From Clostridiales bacterium (GTDB lineage Bacteria; Bacillota; Clostridia; Christensenellales; Aristaeellaceae): a DNA stretch of 64,000 nucleotides. The stretch spans positions 434,001-498,000 of the forward strand of contig SVGY01000001.1 in assembly GCA_015056145.1 (NCBI GenBank), in the 5' to 3' direction. Both the position numbers and the translations under genes were made by a program. Positions 37,136 through 47,568 of the stretch are shown in pieces. The notes under the pieces are model-generated. The model searched no databases. It was not told the DNA's origin and saw only the letters and a program-made list of their open reading frames with translations. Positions within the stretch are counted from its first letter, which is position 1. Every line of letters begins with the position of its first letter.

Positions 37136-38599
37136 ATGGCAACCATCACCATCGATGCAGCCCACAAGGGCGCAAAAATCAACAAAAACATTTACGGCAA
37201 CTTCTCCGAACATCTGGGCCGTTGCATCTACGGCGGACTGTTCGTTGGCAAGGATTCCGAAATTCCCAATGTGAACGGCATGCGCAAGGACGTTGTGGAA
37301 GCCCTGAAAAAGCTGAATCTGCCCGTGCTTCGCTGGCCCGGCGGATGCTTTGCCGACGAATATCACTGGCGTGACGGCGTAGGCCCTCAGGAAGGCCGCA
37401 AGCGCATGGTCAATACCAACTGGGGCGGCGTTGTGGAGGATAACTCCTTTGGCACCCACGAATTCCTGGAGCTCTGCTCTCAGATCGGCTGCGAGCCCTA
37501 CATCAACGCCAACGTGGGCAGCGGCAGCGTGCAGGAAATGGCCGAATGGGTGGAATACCTCAACTCTGACGGCGATTCCACCATCGCTCAGCAGCGTTGG
37601 GCCAACGGCAGCAAGGAGCCCTTCAAAGTAAAGTACTGGGGCATCGGCAATGAAAACTGGGGTTGCGGCGGCAACATGCGTCCTGAGTACTATGCTGATG
37701 TATATCGCCGCTATCAGACCTATTGCCGCAATTACGGCGCAAACAAGCTCTACCGCATTGCCTGCGGCCCCAGCGGCGACGACTGGAACTGGACCGAAGT
37801 ACTTATGAAGAACGCTGCCCCCTTCCTGGACGCCATCACCCTGCACCAGTACACTCTGCCCGGCGACTGGACCGACAAGGGAAGCAGCACCGAGTTTGAT
37901 ACCGAAACCTATCTCACCACCCTGAAGAAAGCCGCCGATATCGAGCGGATGATCGACGGTCATCTGAAGATCATGGATAAGTACGACCGTGAGCACCGTG
38001 TAGGCCTTATCGTGGATGAATGGGGCTGCTGGTACAACGTGGAGCCCGGCACCAATCCCGGCTTCCTCTACCAGCAGAACACCATGCGTGATGCCATGGT
38101 AGCCGCCATTCATCTGGATATTTTCAATCGCCATGCGGATCGTGTGGTCATGGCCAACATCGCCCAGATGGTCAATGTGCTGCAGGCTGTCATCCTCACC
38201 GATGGCGCCGAAATGCTGCTGACCCCCACCTATCATGTTTTTGATATGTATCGTCCCCACATGGAAGCGGAACTGCTGGATTGCGCTGTGGGCAGCGACA
38301 TTCTCAGCGGCAGCCTGAAGAAGATCACCGCTTCCGCCTCCGTGAAGGATGACGTTGTCACCCTGACCTGCTCCAACCTTTCCAGCGAAGATGCTGAAGA
38401 AGTGCTGATTCAGGTAAACGGCCTCAAACCCGCCGATGTATCCGTGTCCATCCTTACCGGCGAATGCCACGCCATGAACACCTTTGAGGATAAGGAAAAC
38501 GTTACCGTAAAGGCATTCCACGATTTCACCGTCACCGAAGCCGGCATCAGCCTGAAGCTGCCCGCCTGCTCCGTTGCCGCTGTTACCATCCGTGGCTGA
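37136..38599 (+). CDS. GH51 alpha-N-arabinofuranosidase
   Basis: [52 protein letters not shown] (acid/base), VDEWGCWYN (nucleophile). Confidence 0.95.
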   Translation: MATITIDAAHKGAKINKNIYGNFSEHLGRCIYGGLFVGKDSEIPNVNGMRKDVVEALKKLNLPVLRWPGGCFADEYHWRDGVGPQEGRKRMVNTNWGGVVEDNSFGTHEFLELCSQIGCEPYINANVGSGSVQEMAEWVEYLNSDGDSTIAQQRWANGSKEPFKVKYWGIGNENWGCGGNMRPEYYADVYRRYQTYCRNYGANKLYRIACGPSGDDWNWTEVLMKNAAPFLDAITLHQYTLPGDWTDKGSSTEFDTETYLTTLKKAADIERMIDGHLKIMDKYDREHRVGLIVDEWGCWYNVEPGTNPGFLYQQNTMRDAMVAAIHLDIFNRHADRVVMANIAQMVNVLQAVILTDGAEMLLTPTYHVFDMYRPHMEAELLDCAVGSDILSGSLKKITASASVKDDVVTLTCSNLSSEDAEEVLIQVNGLKPADVSVSILTGECHAMNTFEDKENVTVKAFHDFTVTEAGISLKLPACSVAAVTIRG

Positions 38600-38861
38600 G
38601 CGTGTCTGCCGCTGCCTTCTCCGGGAGACGGAGTCCACCAGGCCGATGTACGAGCTGGTCAGGGAATATATCGATTCCCTTCCCGAGGAGCAACGGGCTG
38701 ATGAACCGCTCTATCAGTCAAGGCTTGCCCAGTGCAAGGACTGCACCGAGCTGAGAAACGGCACCTGCGTGCTGTGCGGCTGCTATGTGGAAATGCGTGC
38801 TGCAAAAAAACGCATGAATTGCCCCATGGTTCCTGCCCGGTGGAAGGCAGAACAACTGTAA
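38592..38861 (+). CDS. Small Cys-rich protein (DUF6171-like)
   Basis: [31 protein letters not shown]; probable GTG start overlapping the GH51 stop. Confidence 0.6.
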   Translation: MAERVCRCLLRETESTRPMYELVREYIDSLPEEQRADEPLYQSRLAQCKDCTELRNGTCVLCGCYVEMRAAKKRMNCPMVPARWKAEQL

Positions 38862-38865
38862 GCTG

Positions 38866-38895
38866 TACCCCACGGTATGAAGATGCCGTGGGGTA
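38866..38895 (+). terminator. Terminator-like hairpin
   Basis: TACCCCACGG-TATGAAGATG-CCGTGGGGTA followed by TTTG. Confidence 0.65.
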
Positions 38896-38977
38896 TTTGA
38901 ATACAGCAATACAAATCAAGCCTTGCCTTCATCCGTAGTGTATGATATAAGGGAAGCAATGAAAGGGGCTGAAAGGA

Positions 38978-39946
38978 ATGACCTTGTGGCTGAAAAACAT
39001 TCAGGGGCTGATTGAAAAAATCGACAGCTGCATTCAGGATGGCAATGACGAATCCCTGAGTCTTCGCCGGCTGGCACAGGATTTTGGCTATTCAGAATAC
39101 CATTTTTCCCGCAAATTCAGGGAAATATCGGGTATGACCTTCCGGGATTACCTGCGTTACAGAAGGCTGTCCTTCTCCCTCAAGCGTCTGCGGGATACTG
39201 ACGAGGGCATCCTCAGCATTGCGCTGGATTACGGTTTTTCATCCCACGAGGCCTTTTCCCGGGCTTTCCGGGAGGCATACGGCGTGAGCCCCACAGAGTA
39301 TCGCCGTCATCCTGTACCCGTTGCGCTGCGCACCATCATCAGGCCCTTTGATTGCTATCTTCTGGAAAACGGAGGGACATCCTTGCAAAGCACATCCTCA
39401 GGCGTCAAAACATATTTCATTACCATTCCTGCCCACAAATTTCTCCACATCAAAAACCTTCAAAGTATCGGATACTGGGATTTCTGGCAGAAGCAAAGCC
39501 TGATCCCCGGTCAGGATTGCGAAACCATCTGTGGCCTTTTGGACAGCATTCAAGGCAAACTGGACGACGTGGGCGGCACTGCGGCAGACAGCAGCAGCGG
39601 CCAGATCATGGCCTTTATCAATGATCCTGCCGGGCGTATATGCAGCTGGGGCATTCCTCTTGCGGAATGCTACGGCGTAAGGCTTCCTGCGGATTACCAG
39701 GGAGAGATTCCGTCTCAAATGCTCCTCACAGATGTGCCAGAAGGCGAATATCTGGTCTTTGAGCACGGCCCCTTTGATTTTGAAACGGAAAACCAGCTGG
39801 TGGAGCAAAAAATTGAGAAAGCTATGAAGGAGTTTGATTACGCTTCTTCCGGCTGCCGGCTGGATACCACTGCCGGCCGTGTATTCTATTTTTACCACGA
39901 CTGTTCCCGTTTCTGGAAATATGTGCGTCCCATCAAGCGCCTGTAA
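38978..39946 (+). CDS. AraC-family regulator with GyrI-like effector-binding domain
   Basis: AraC HTH LAQDFGYSEYHFSRKFREISGMTFRDYLRYRRL...ALDYGFSSHEAFSRAFREAYGVSPTEYRR; C-terminal GyrI-like sequence. Confidence 0.88.
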   Translation: MTLWLKNIQGLIEKIDSCIQDGNDESLSLRRLAQDFGYSEYHFSRKFREISGMTFRDYLRYRRLSFSLKRLRDTDEGILSIALDYGFSSHEAFSRAFREAYGVSPTEYRRHPVPVALRTIIRPFDCYLLENGGTSLQSTSSGVKTYFITIPAHKFLHIKNLQSIGYWDFWQKQSLIPGQDCETICGLLDSIQGKLDDVGGTAADSSSGQIMAFINDPAGRICSWGIPLAECYGVRLPADYQGEIPSQMLLTDVPEGEYLVFEHGPFDFETENQLVEQKIEKAMKEFDYASSGCRLDTTAGRVFYFYHDCSRFWKYVRPIKRL

Positions 39947-39960
39947 TTTCCCATCTACAC

Positions 39961-39994
39961 AAAAAACCCGGAGCAACAATGTCTCCGGGTTTTT
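39961..39994. terminator. Bidirectional terminator
   Basis: AAAAACCCGGAG-CAACAATGT-CTCCGGGTTTTT. Confidence 0.88.
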
Positions 39995-40005
39995 ACTTTG
40001 CCTGT

Positions 40006-41217
40006 TTACCTCTTTGTATTGTACCGCCTGTTAACGGTCTGGGCCTGCAACGCCAGCCCCGGCATGGAGGCTGCACTGCGGTTTCGCACAACGTTCAGCA
40101 CAAGGCCAAGGCCTGCCATGTTCGTCATCATGTTGCTGCCGCCGTAGCTGAGGAAGGGCAGCGGAATGCCGGTAACCGGCATCAGACCCGTGGTCATGCC
40201 CACGTTTTCAAACACATGGAACAGCAGCATGGCCATCACGCCCAGGATCACCATCTGTCCAAAACGGTTCAGCGTGTAACGGGACAGGTACAGCATGCGC
40301 AGAATAATCGCCAGATAGGTCAGGATCACCAGTGCACAGCCGATAAAGCCCCAGGCCTCGCCAATGGTGGCAAAGATGAAGTCCGTCCAGTCCTCAGGCA
40401 CATAGTCCAGCTGACTGAAGCTTCCCTGCACAAAGGTGCCAACGCCGGTAAGGCCGCCGGAGCCGATGGCGATCTTTGAGTTGTTGACCTGGTAGGTGGC
40501 GCCGTCATCCACAAGGTCAGGGCGGATGAAGCTGAGGATACGCACAATACGGTAGTTATCCGTACCAGCCACAGTGATGAATGCGCCAAGAAGGGCAATG
40601 CCGATGGCAGCCACCACAACGAATGCAGCAATCAGTTTGCCCCGTATGCCGCCGAAAAACATCATTACAATGAAGATGACAGCCATAACCAGAACGGAGC
40701 CCATTTCGCCCTGAGCAAGGGTCAAAAGAGCAGGCAGGCCCATCAGCATGCCAAGGCGCAGCCAGCTTTTTGCATCGCCAAGGGGATTATCGTTGGTTTC
40801 CAGGTATTTGGCAAGGGCGACAATACAGGCCAGCTTAACAAACTCGGAAGGCTGAATAGTGTAGCCCCAGATAATATCCGTCCAGGCTTTAACGCCCTGG
40901 GCCTGGTTACTGACCAGCGTGATGAGCAAAAGGGCACAGGCCAGGAGATAGAATTTATTGGCATGCCTGCGGATGAGCTCGTATGGTGCGTAAGTGATCA
41001 CGCCGACAATCAGCGGTGAAACCAGGAAAAAAATGGCTTGTCGCATGCCGTAGTAACTGGCCACAATGTAGTTCAGCAGCGTATCTTCCGCTTCGGAAGA
41101 AATGGAGAACGTGGCAACAGCCACCGCCAGAATACCAAAAGCTGCAAGGCCGTACACCATTACCGTCAGAGGGATATCAAAATGCGCCCGGGATTTCCGG
41201 GACTCGTTTACCATCAC
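40006..41217 (-). CDS. rodA: Rod shape-determining SEDS protein RodA
   Basis: FtsW/RodA/SpoVE family; WGYTIQPSEFVKLACIVALA; GGLTGVGTFVQGSFSQLDYVPEDWTDFIFATIGEAWGFIGC; GIPLPFLSYGGSNMM. Confidence 0.93.
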   Translation of the reverse strand: MMVNESRKSRAHFDIPLTVMVYGLAAFGILAVAVATFSISSEAEDTLLNYIVASYYGMRQAIFFLVSPLIVGVITYAPYELIRRHANKFYLLACALLLITLVSNQAQGVKAWTDIIWGYTIQPSEFVKLACIVALAKYLETNDNPLGDAKSWLRLGMLMGLPALLTLAQGEMGSVLVMAVIFIVMMFFGGIRGKLIAAFVVVAAIGIALLGAFITVAGTDNYRIVRILSFIRPDLVDDGATYQVNNSKIAIGSGGLTGVGTFVQGSFSQLDYVPEDWTDFIFATIGEAWGFIGCALVILTYLAIILRMLYLSRYTLNRFGQMVILGVMAMLLFHVFENVGMTTGLMPVTGIPLPFLSYGGSNMMTNMAGLGLVLNVVRNRSAASMPGLALQAQTVNRRYNTKR

Positions 41218-42002
41218 AGGGATATACCTCCCTTCCCGGCGCTCTTTTTGTGCCAGTGTCTGAGCTTGCCCGGCGCAGGCATTTCCACATACTGGCCAAG
41301 AAAGCGCTGACAGATGCGCTCTACCGCTTCAGCGGCAGGGCATTTTTTGTCCATAAAGTTTTCGTGAGTGTTCAGCGAGGCAACGATCTGGCTGTCCTCA
41401 GGAATATAACCCAGCAGCGGCACATCCAGCTGATTTGCCACCACCTGTGGGGTATAGGTGAGGCCTTTTTTCAACAATTCCTCCCGCACCCTGTTCACCA
41501 CAAGCAGCGGTCTCTGCTTGTGATGCTGTTCCATTACGCTGATGACCCGCTCCGCATTGCGGATGGCCACATCATCCGGGGTGGTCACCACCAGGCAGTA
41601 ATCGCTGGGGGCGATGAGATTGGTCAGCCCATGCTCAATACCGGCTGGCGCATCGGTGAGGATATAGCCAAAGCGTTTCTTCAGTTTGCAGAGGATCTTC
41701 GCAAAGGCCTCTCCGTCAAGGTCGGTATGGCCTGCGCTCTGGGATGCCGGCAACAGGGAAAGATAATCGTTGCTGCCGATCAGCGCAGATTTCAGCATAC
41801 AATCCCGGTTGGCAACGTCCACCAGATCGTACACCACCTGGCTGTGCAGGTTCATGAGCATATCCAGATCCCTGAGTCCGAGATCCGCATCCACACAGCA
41901 GGTTTTCATCTGCCGCTTTGCCAAGGCATAGCCAAGGGCAGCCGTAAGCATGGATTTGCCTACGCCTCCCTTGCCAGATGCGATAAGCCAGGACTGACTC
42001 AT
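41214..42002 (-). CDS. minD: MinD-like septum-site ATPase
   Basis: WLIASGKGGVGKSMLTAALGYALAKRQMKTCCVDADLGLRDLDMLMNL; YILTDAPAGIEHGLTNLIAPSD. Confidence 0.9.
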   Translation of the reverse strand: MSQSWLIASGKGGVGKSMLTAALGYALAKRQMKTCCVDADLGLRDLDMLMNLHSQVVYDLVDVANRDCMLKSALIGSNDYLSLLPASQSAGHTDLDGEAFAKILCKLKKRFGYILTDAPAGIEHGLTNLIAPSDYCLVVTTPDDVAIRNAERVISVMEQHHKQRPLLVVNRVREELLKKGLTYTPQVVANQLDVPLLGYIPEDSQIVASLNTHENFMDKKCPAAEAVERICQRFLGQYVEMPAPGKLRHWHKKSAGKGGISL

Positions 42003-42021
42003 ATGCTCCTACGCCTCCTCG

Positions 42022-44649
42022 TTATGGTGCCAGCATGTTGCCGGCGGGGAATATCACGTCGGTGGTTCTCAGGGTCTTCTGGTCCATATACCAGCCGATA
42101 AACTCACGGGCAGCCATACCGGCTTCGCCTCCCGAGAAACCGCTGGGTATGAACACAACCACGGCGATTTCAGGTTTTACAGTAGTTACCGGCGTGCCCC
42201 CCTCTTTATAGCCCTCGGACCCGTAGGGGGCAAGGCAAACGAACCAGGCGTTGTTTTCCAGGTCGATGGTGGTAACCTCGGCCGTTCCTGTTTTTGCACA
42301 GATGTCATCTTTGTAAGCCCAGCCCCGGAAGTACTTTTCTGCGGTACCGGAATCGTCAACTACGCCCTTCATTCCTTCCAGGATATAGGCCAGATAGGTG
42401 GGGGTTTTGTCAGAATCCTGATTGAAATCGTGTATCAGGGTAGGATTGCGTTCACTGATGATATCGCCCTCGGGGGAGGTGATGGAGTCCACCAGCATCA
42501 GGTTATATACATAGCCACCGTTGCCCAGGGCAGCTACATAGCGGCTGACTGCGGCCGGCGTAACCACCGTAATGGACTGCCCGATGGCCACCTGTATGGT
42601 CTGGCCACCGCCCCACTTGATATCGTTGAGGTAGTTGTATGTATCGCCAATGACGGCTTGCAGATAAACCATCTCACGGCTCATGTTCAATTCTTCCATC
42701 AGGATGGGGCGCATATACTGCAGCCAGTCACCCTGATTGGTGTTCACAGCCATGTCCATCAGTCGCTTCACGCAACGGTTCAGGCGGTCGTCATCGTAGG
42801 TGATATTGCGGCTGGCGCCCTGGTTGCGCAGATGCTTCTTGATGGAGTTGAACACGATGATGGGAACAGCCGTGTCCTGGCTTGCTTCGTCCATGGCCTT
42901 GTCCGGATCATACAGGCTGGTTTGGCAGCCTACAACGCTTCTTTCCTCGCCGGGCAGGTCTACGCCGGTTTTGCTGGTAAGGCCGAAGTCCGCTGCGTAC
43001 TGATACATGCGGGTTTCGCCAAGGCGGCTGCCCAGGGTGTAGAAGAAGAAGTTGCAGCTGTGGGAAAGGCCTTCTACCACCGTCTGGTACTGATGCTTGT
43101 ATCGCTGGGATTCAGAGATCCAGCATTTAGGTGCAGTGGACTGGTCGGTGGTATAGAGCATGAAGTAGCCGCCGTCGGAGATGGTTTCGTCGGTATAGAG
43201 TTCGCCCTCGATGAGTGCGCCCAGAGAGGACACCATCTTGAAAATGGAACCGGGAGTGCCTCGGGCGTGGATGTTGTAGTTCATCAGCACGTTTCGGCTG
43301 TCCATAAGGATCTCCTGGCTTTCCGGGCCGGCGGCAGACAAGGCGTTGAGATCGAAGGTGGGATAATTGGCCATGGCCAGAACCCGTCCCTCCATATCCA
43401 CAACCATCATTGCCGCACGTTCGGCCAACGCAAGAGGATACTTGACCCAGTTGCGGTTTTCAATATCCACCTTGTTGGATTCAAGCCAGTTGTTGTCCAT
43501 CAGCTTGCCCTCCTGCACCGAACGGGTGGAGGCCACGTTTTCCGCAAGGGCACGCTCGGCCTGCTGCTGATAACTGGCGATGATGGTAAGCTTTACATTG
43601 TTGCCGTCTTCGGGCTCGGTATAGCTGAGCTCACGGGTGATCTTGCCCACACGGTCACGCTCTACCACACGGTAGCCCTGGCGGAGGTCGCTGTTCTGGG
43701 TCAGCCAGTCTTCCATGGAGGCTTCCACACCGTCCACGCCGATGGTATCGCTGTACTGGTAGCCCTTCTGCTTCAGCTCTGCCCACTTGGTGGCGGAGGG
43801 AATAGATCCCATGTAGCCGATGACCTGTGCGGCCAATGTGCTTCTGGGATACACTCGCTTGGTACCGATGGCCACTTCCATGCCCGGAAGCGTCATGGAA
43901 CGGGTTTCGATTTCGATAACCGTCACATAGGGAACATCCTTGGCAATAACGATGGGCTGGGAGTTGAACAGGTTCATCTGCATTTCCGAGTAAACCGCCA
44001 TAACTTTCAGCATGGTTTCCTCGTCCATGTAGACCCGGCTTTCCAGCTCCGTCTCTTCCAAAACGCCGATATCCTCATCCGTATAGATGCGGAAACGGGA
44101 TTTCAGCTTGGTCATGGCATCTGCGGCGGTAGGCACGCTGGTTACGGTAAAATAGTTGTTGCTGCGCCACTGGTTTTCACGAGTCTGCAGCACGCTTTCG
44201 CTTACGCCCGTACCAAAGTGGAATTCCCACTCGCCGCTGTTTTCGTTGCGGCGGATAACGAAATCCACATCCAGCTCGTTGCCGTTGCGCTCGATGATCT
44301 CCACGGTTTCCATGATGGATACCGTAAACTCACGGTACTGGCTCTTGCTGTTCTGGCTGGCGTCACGGTAGAAGGTTACGTTGTAGATAGGGTCGTCCTT
44401 TGCCATGATAACGGCGTCAGCGTCCGTGATCATACCACGGCTGCCACGCAGCACCACGGTGGTGGTACGGCGGCTTTCCGCCTTTTCGCCATATGTCTCG
44501 CTGGATTTGAGCTGCAGGTCGACAAGGCCTGAAAACAGATAGGCAAACATACCCAGAATGACCAGTGTCATAACCAGATAGCGTGTATTCATATTATAGG
44601 TCTTTTCCCGCTGCGGGCCTCTGCGGATCCGCAATCTTCTTCTGGGCAT
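42022..44649 (-). CDS. mrdA: Penicillin-binding protein 2 (class B transpeptidase)
   Basis: HARGTPGSIFKMVS (SxxK), LSHSCNFFFYTLG (SxN), DICAKTGTAEV (KTG); within the mre cluster. Confidence 0.93.
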   Translation of the reverse strand: MPRRRLRIRRGPQREKTYNMNTRYLVMTLVILGMFAYLFSGLVDLQLKSSETYGEKAESRRTTTVVLRGSRGMITDADAVIMAKDDPIYNVTFYRDASQNSKSQYREFTVSIMETVEIIERNGNELDVDFVIRRNENSGEWEFHFGTGVSESVLQTRENQWRSNNYFTVTSVPTAADAMTKLKSRFRIYTDEDIGVLEETELESRVYMDEETMLKVMAVYSEMQMNLFNSQPIVIAKDVPYVTVIEIETRSMTLPGMEVAIGTKRVYPRSTLAAQVIGYMGSIPSATKWAELKQKGYQYSDTIGVDGVEASMEDWLTQNSDLRQGYRVVERDRVGKITRELSYTEPEDGNNVKLTIIASYQQQAERALAENVASTRSVQEGKLMDNNWLESNKVDIENRNWVKYPLALAERAAMMVVDMEGRVLAMANYPTFDLNALSAAGPESQEILMDSRNVLMNYNIHARGTPGSIFKMVSSLGALIEGELYTDETISDGGYFMLYTTDQSTAPKCWISESQRYKHQYQTVVEGLSHSCNFFFYTLGSRLGETRMYQYAADFGLTSKTGVDLPGEERSVVGCQTSLYDPDKAMDEASQDTAVPIIVFNSIKKHLRNQGASRNITYDDDRLNRCVKRLMDMAVNTNQGDWLQYMRPILMEELNMSREMVYLQAVIGDTYNYLNDIKWGGGQTIQVAIGQSITVVTPAAVSRYVAALGNGGYVYNLMLVDSITSPEGDIISERNPTLIHDFNQDSDKTPTYLAYILEGMKGVVDDSGTAEKYFRGWAYKDDICAKTGTAEVTTIDLENNAWFVCLAPYGSEGYKEGGTPVTTVKPEIAVVVFIPSGFSGGEAGMAAREFIGWYMDQKTLRTTDVIFPAGNMLAP

Positions 44650-44674
44650 ATCATCGCCTCCTTTCTCAGAATGA

Positions 44675-45220
44675 TCAACGAGCTTTTTTCAGTTTGTAGG
44701 TTCCAAGCCACCAGCGGGTGGGAAACTGCAGCACCGCAGACAGCAGCGTGGTATAACCCACATCGATAAGGGCCCGGCTCCAATGCCCTCTGTCCAGCTC
44801 CACGCCGGTGAGGTAGATGTACAACAGGTGAATCCCTTCAAAGATGAGAATGCTCACAAGCGCAGCCAGCGGCGTACGGATATGCGCATTGATCTGCTTG
44901 CCTTGTTTGCCCTGGGTGCGCTCTTCCTCGATCTTTCTTTCAGATTTGTCAGAGAAGGCAAGTGCAGCCAGCATGGCGGCCACAGGGTACAGGAGCAGGT
45001 TGATGTAATCCAGGCTGGGAACCATGATCTCCGTGCAATAGCCGATGGTCATAGCCATTACAAAGGTGTACTTCCTGCCCAGGGCCACCGTAACAATGGA
45101 AACCAGCGCCAGGGCGATGTTGGGAGCCACATCCTTTATGGCGATATAGTCTGCCGCCGTCACCTGCAGAAGATAGGCAAGCAGTGTCAGAAGAATAAAC
45201 TTGAGTATTTTCCCCAGCAC
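44675..45220 (-). CDS. mreD: Rod shape-determining protein MreD
   Basis: Multi-TM 181-aa protein between mreC and mrdA. Confidence 0.85.
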   Translation of the reverse strand: MLGKILKFILLTLLAYLLQVTAADYIAIKDVAPNIALALVSIVTVALGRKYTFVMAMTIGYCTEIMVPSLDYINLLLYPVAAMLAALAFSDKSERKIEEERTQGKQGKQINAHIRTPLAALVSILIFEGIHLLYIYLTGVELDRGHWSRALIDVGYTTLLSAVLQFPTRWWLGTYKLKKAR

Positions 45221-45223
45221 TTC

Positions 45224-46477
45224 TTAGTCCTCCTCTACGGTAAAGTCCATGGGAGGGGGCGTAGGCGTGGGCGTTGCGGTAGGCGCAAGGGTGAAATCGA
45301 AGGAATTGTTGGTCTGTGCGCCTTCGGGCAACTGGTACTCCAGATTTCCGTTGGGGGTTACAGAGGGCGCAGGCGTATCCGTGAGGAGTCCTTCGGCAGT
45401 GGGGCTTGCATCAGGCTCCAGCGTGGGCTCCGGCGAGGGAGTAAGGGTAGGAGCAAGCTGATAGAAATCGCTGCCGATCTGGATGGTGGGCACAGGCATG
45501 ACCGTATCCAGCGGCACATAGCCCAGCTCGTCGTTGCTGGAGGCACGTTCCTCCACATCCTCCGCAATGGCCTGATAACGCCATACGATAACGTATTCCA
45601 CATGCTGGAAGTCTGCCAGGGGTTCCACAACGATGTACTGCTTGTTGCTTTCCATGCCACGGGTACTTTCCCTGACGGTGCCGATGGGGATTCCCTTGGG
45701 GAAGGATTTGCTCACGCCGCCATCATTGATAAGGTCGCCAACACCGGAGGTGACCACCATATCGCCCGGGCGGGGCAGGTGATCCTCGGGCAGATAATAC
45801 ATGCGGCACATGGGCTCGCCGTTGACGCCCAGCGTGCCACGGACGGTGCCCTGGTCACGGGAGGAAGTAATCAGGCCTGCAATGCTGGCCTCACTGTCAA
45901 TAATGGTACGGACAGAAGCGCTGTTGGGCTTGACGTTGTAGGTGTAGCCGATAAGTGCATTATCCACCGTAACGGCCATGTAGTTCTGCACGCCGTCGTT
46001 GGAACCCTTGTTGATGACGAATACCGAGAAGTAGTTGCCCGGATCCTTGCCCACAACGGTGGCTACCAGCGGATTCATACTGTCGTTAATGCTGATATCG
46101 TCGTAGAGGGTTTCGTATACGTTCAGCTTGTGCTGCAGTTCATCCGCCAGCATGGCCTGATAGGTCAGCTGCTCGTTTTCCTGCCTGAGAGTATTATACT
46201 CCAATTCAAGCCGGGAGCGTAGTTTCAGATTGTAAAAATAGTTGTCTATCCAGTTGACTACCTTCTGGAAGCCGTTCTGGATGGGGGTCAGAATACGGGA
46301 GACCAGCTTTTCGGGGCCGGCGGTGGTATCGTTGCCGTTAATCAGCACCAGCAGGTGCATACCAGCAAAAAACAGCAGGATCAACACAATAATGATAACC
46401 ACGGTGTTTCGGAAAAACTTTCTTCCACGACCGCTCGTACTTCTTTTCCGTTCGGTTTTGGGTGTTTTTATGTTCAT
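45224..46477 (-). CDS. mreC: Rod shape-determining protein MreC with Pro/Thr-rich C-terminal tail
   Basis: N-terminal TM, coiled coil, VATVVGKDPGNYFSVFVINKGSNDGVQNYMAVTVDNALIGYTYNV, VVTSGVGDLINDGGVSKSFPKGIPIGTV. Confidence 0.93.
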   Translation of the reverse strand: MNIKTPKTERKRSTSGRGRKFFRNTVVIIIVLILLFFAGMHLLVLINGNDTTAGPEKLVSRILTPIQNGFQKVVNWIDNYFYNLKLRSRLELEYNTLRQENEQLTYQAMLADELQHKLNVYETLYDDISINDSMNPLVATVVGKDPGNYFSVFVINKGSNDGVQNYMAVTVDNALIGYTYNVKPNSASVRTIIDSEASIAGLITSSRDQGTVRGTLGVNGEPMCRMYYLPEDHLPRPGDMVVTSGVGDLINDGGVSKSFPKGIPIGTVRESTRGMESNKQYIVVEPLADFQHVEYVIVWRYQAIAEDVEERASSNDELGYVPLDTVMPVPTIQIGSDFYQLAPTLTPSPEPTLEPDASPTAEGLLTDTPAPSVTPNGNLEYQLPEGAQTNNSFDFTLAPTATPTPTPPPMDFTVEED

Positions 46478-46500
46478 TGCCTACCCTCCAAGTAACCGTG

Positions 46501-47529
46501 TCAGGCCTCCTTGAGGAAGCTGGTTCTGCCAAGCTGCTCCAGCAGGTCGAGGTTTTCAATGATGTAACCGAGGCCAAGAGCGGCACAGTCCATGGGTTCC
46601 CGGGCCAGAAGCACCCGGATGCCCAGTTCGCTGGCGATCATCTGATCCATGCCGTAGAGCAGCGAGCCGCCGCCGGTCAGATAAATGCCGTTGTGCATTA
46701 CGTCGGACGCCAGTTCCGGGGGCGTGCGTTCCAGCACCCACTTAATGGCCCGGACGATGGCCTGGCAGGGTTCCCGGATGGCCTGATAGATCTGGGTGGA
46801 GTTGATCTCGGAAGTTTCCGGCAAGGTAGTGACCACATTTTTGCCACGGATGCGGGCACGGCGTTCTCCCTGCAGGGGCAGCGCAGCGCCAAGATCCAGC
46901 TTGATCTCCTCGGCAGTGCGTTCGCCGATGCCCAGGTCGAATTCACGGCGGATATATGCAGCAATGGCTTCGTCCATTTTGCTTCCGCCCACACGGATGG
47001 AGTGGCTGATTACCACGCCGCCAAGGCTTACCACAGCTACGTCCGTGGTGCCGCCGCCGATATCCACCACCATGCTGCCGTTGGGCTCAAACACAGGAAG
47101 GCCGCAGCCAAGTGCCGAAAGAAAGGGTTTTTCCACAAGGAATACCTTCCTGCCGCCGGCATAGCGGGCCACTTCACCCACAGCGCGCCGCTCAATGGCG
47201 GATATGGAAGAAGGATAGCTCACAAACAGTCTGGGGCCGACGATATAGCTGACACCGATAGCCTTGCGGATAAAGGACTCGATCATGACTTCCGTCAGGT
47301 CAAAATCCACAATAACGCCTTCCTGCATGGGACGGGCAGCGATAAAGCCTTCAGCAGTACGGCCCATCATAATTCGGGCGTCGTCGCCAACGGCAGCTGC
47401 CCGGCGCTCGTTGCCTGCCTCCACAAGGGTGATGGTGGGTTCGTTGATGACGATGCCCTTATGCTTTACATAAATCTGCGTATTGCAGGTGCCAAGATCG
47501 ATTCCAAGGTCACGGGCGATAAATCCCAT
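46501..47529 (-). CDS. mreB: Actin-like protein MreB
   Basis: RDLGIDLGTCNTQIYVKHKGIVINEPTITL; MVVDIGGGTTDVAVVSLGGVV. Confidence 0.96.
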   Translation of the reverse strand: MGFIARDLGIDLGTCNTQIYVKHKGIVINEPTITLVEAGNERRAAAVGDDARIMMGRTAEGFIAARPMQEGVIVDFDLTEVMIESFIRKAIGVSYIVGPRLFVSYPSSISAIERRAVGEVARYAGGRKVFLVEKPFLSALGCGLPVFEPNGSMVVDIGGGTTDVAVVSLGGVVISHSIRVGGSKMDEAIAAYIRREFDLGIGERTAEEIKLDLGAALPLQGERRARIRGKNVVTTLPETSEINSTQIYQAIREPCQAIVRAIKWVLERTPPELASDVMHNGIYLTGGGSLLYGMDQMIASELGIRVLLAREPMDCAALGLGYIIENLDLLEQLGRTSFLKEA

Positions 47530-47568
47530 TATTTCACATCCATTCCGGAGCCTGCTCGCTCCTGGTTC

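Noticed and set aside
42430-44532. 700-aa plus-strand ORF antisense to mrdA
   Set aside because: The opposite strand encodes a clear PBP2 with SxxK/SxN/KTG motifs; the antisense frame is open because of GC-rich codon bias and has no recognisable family.
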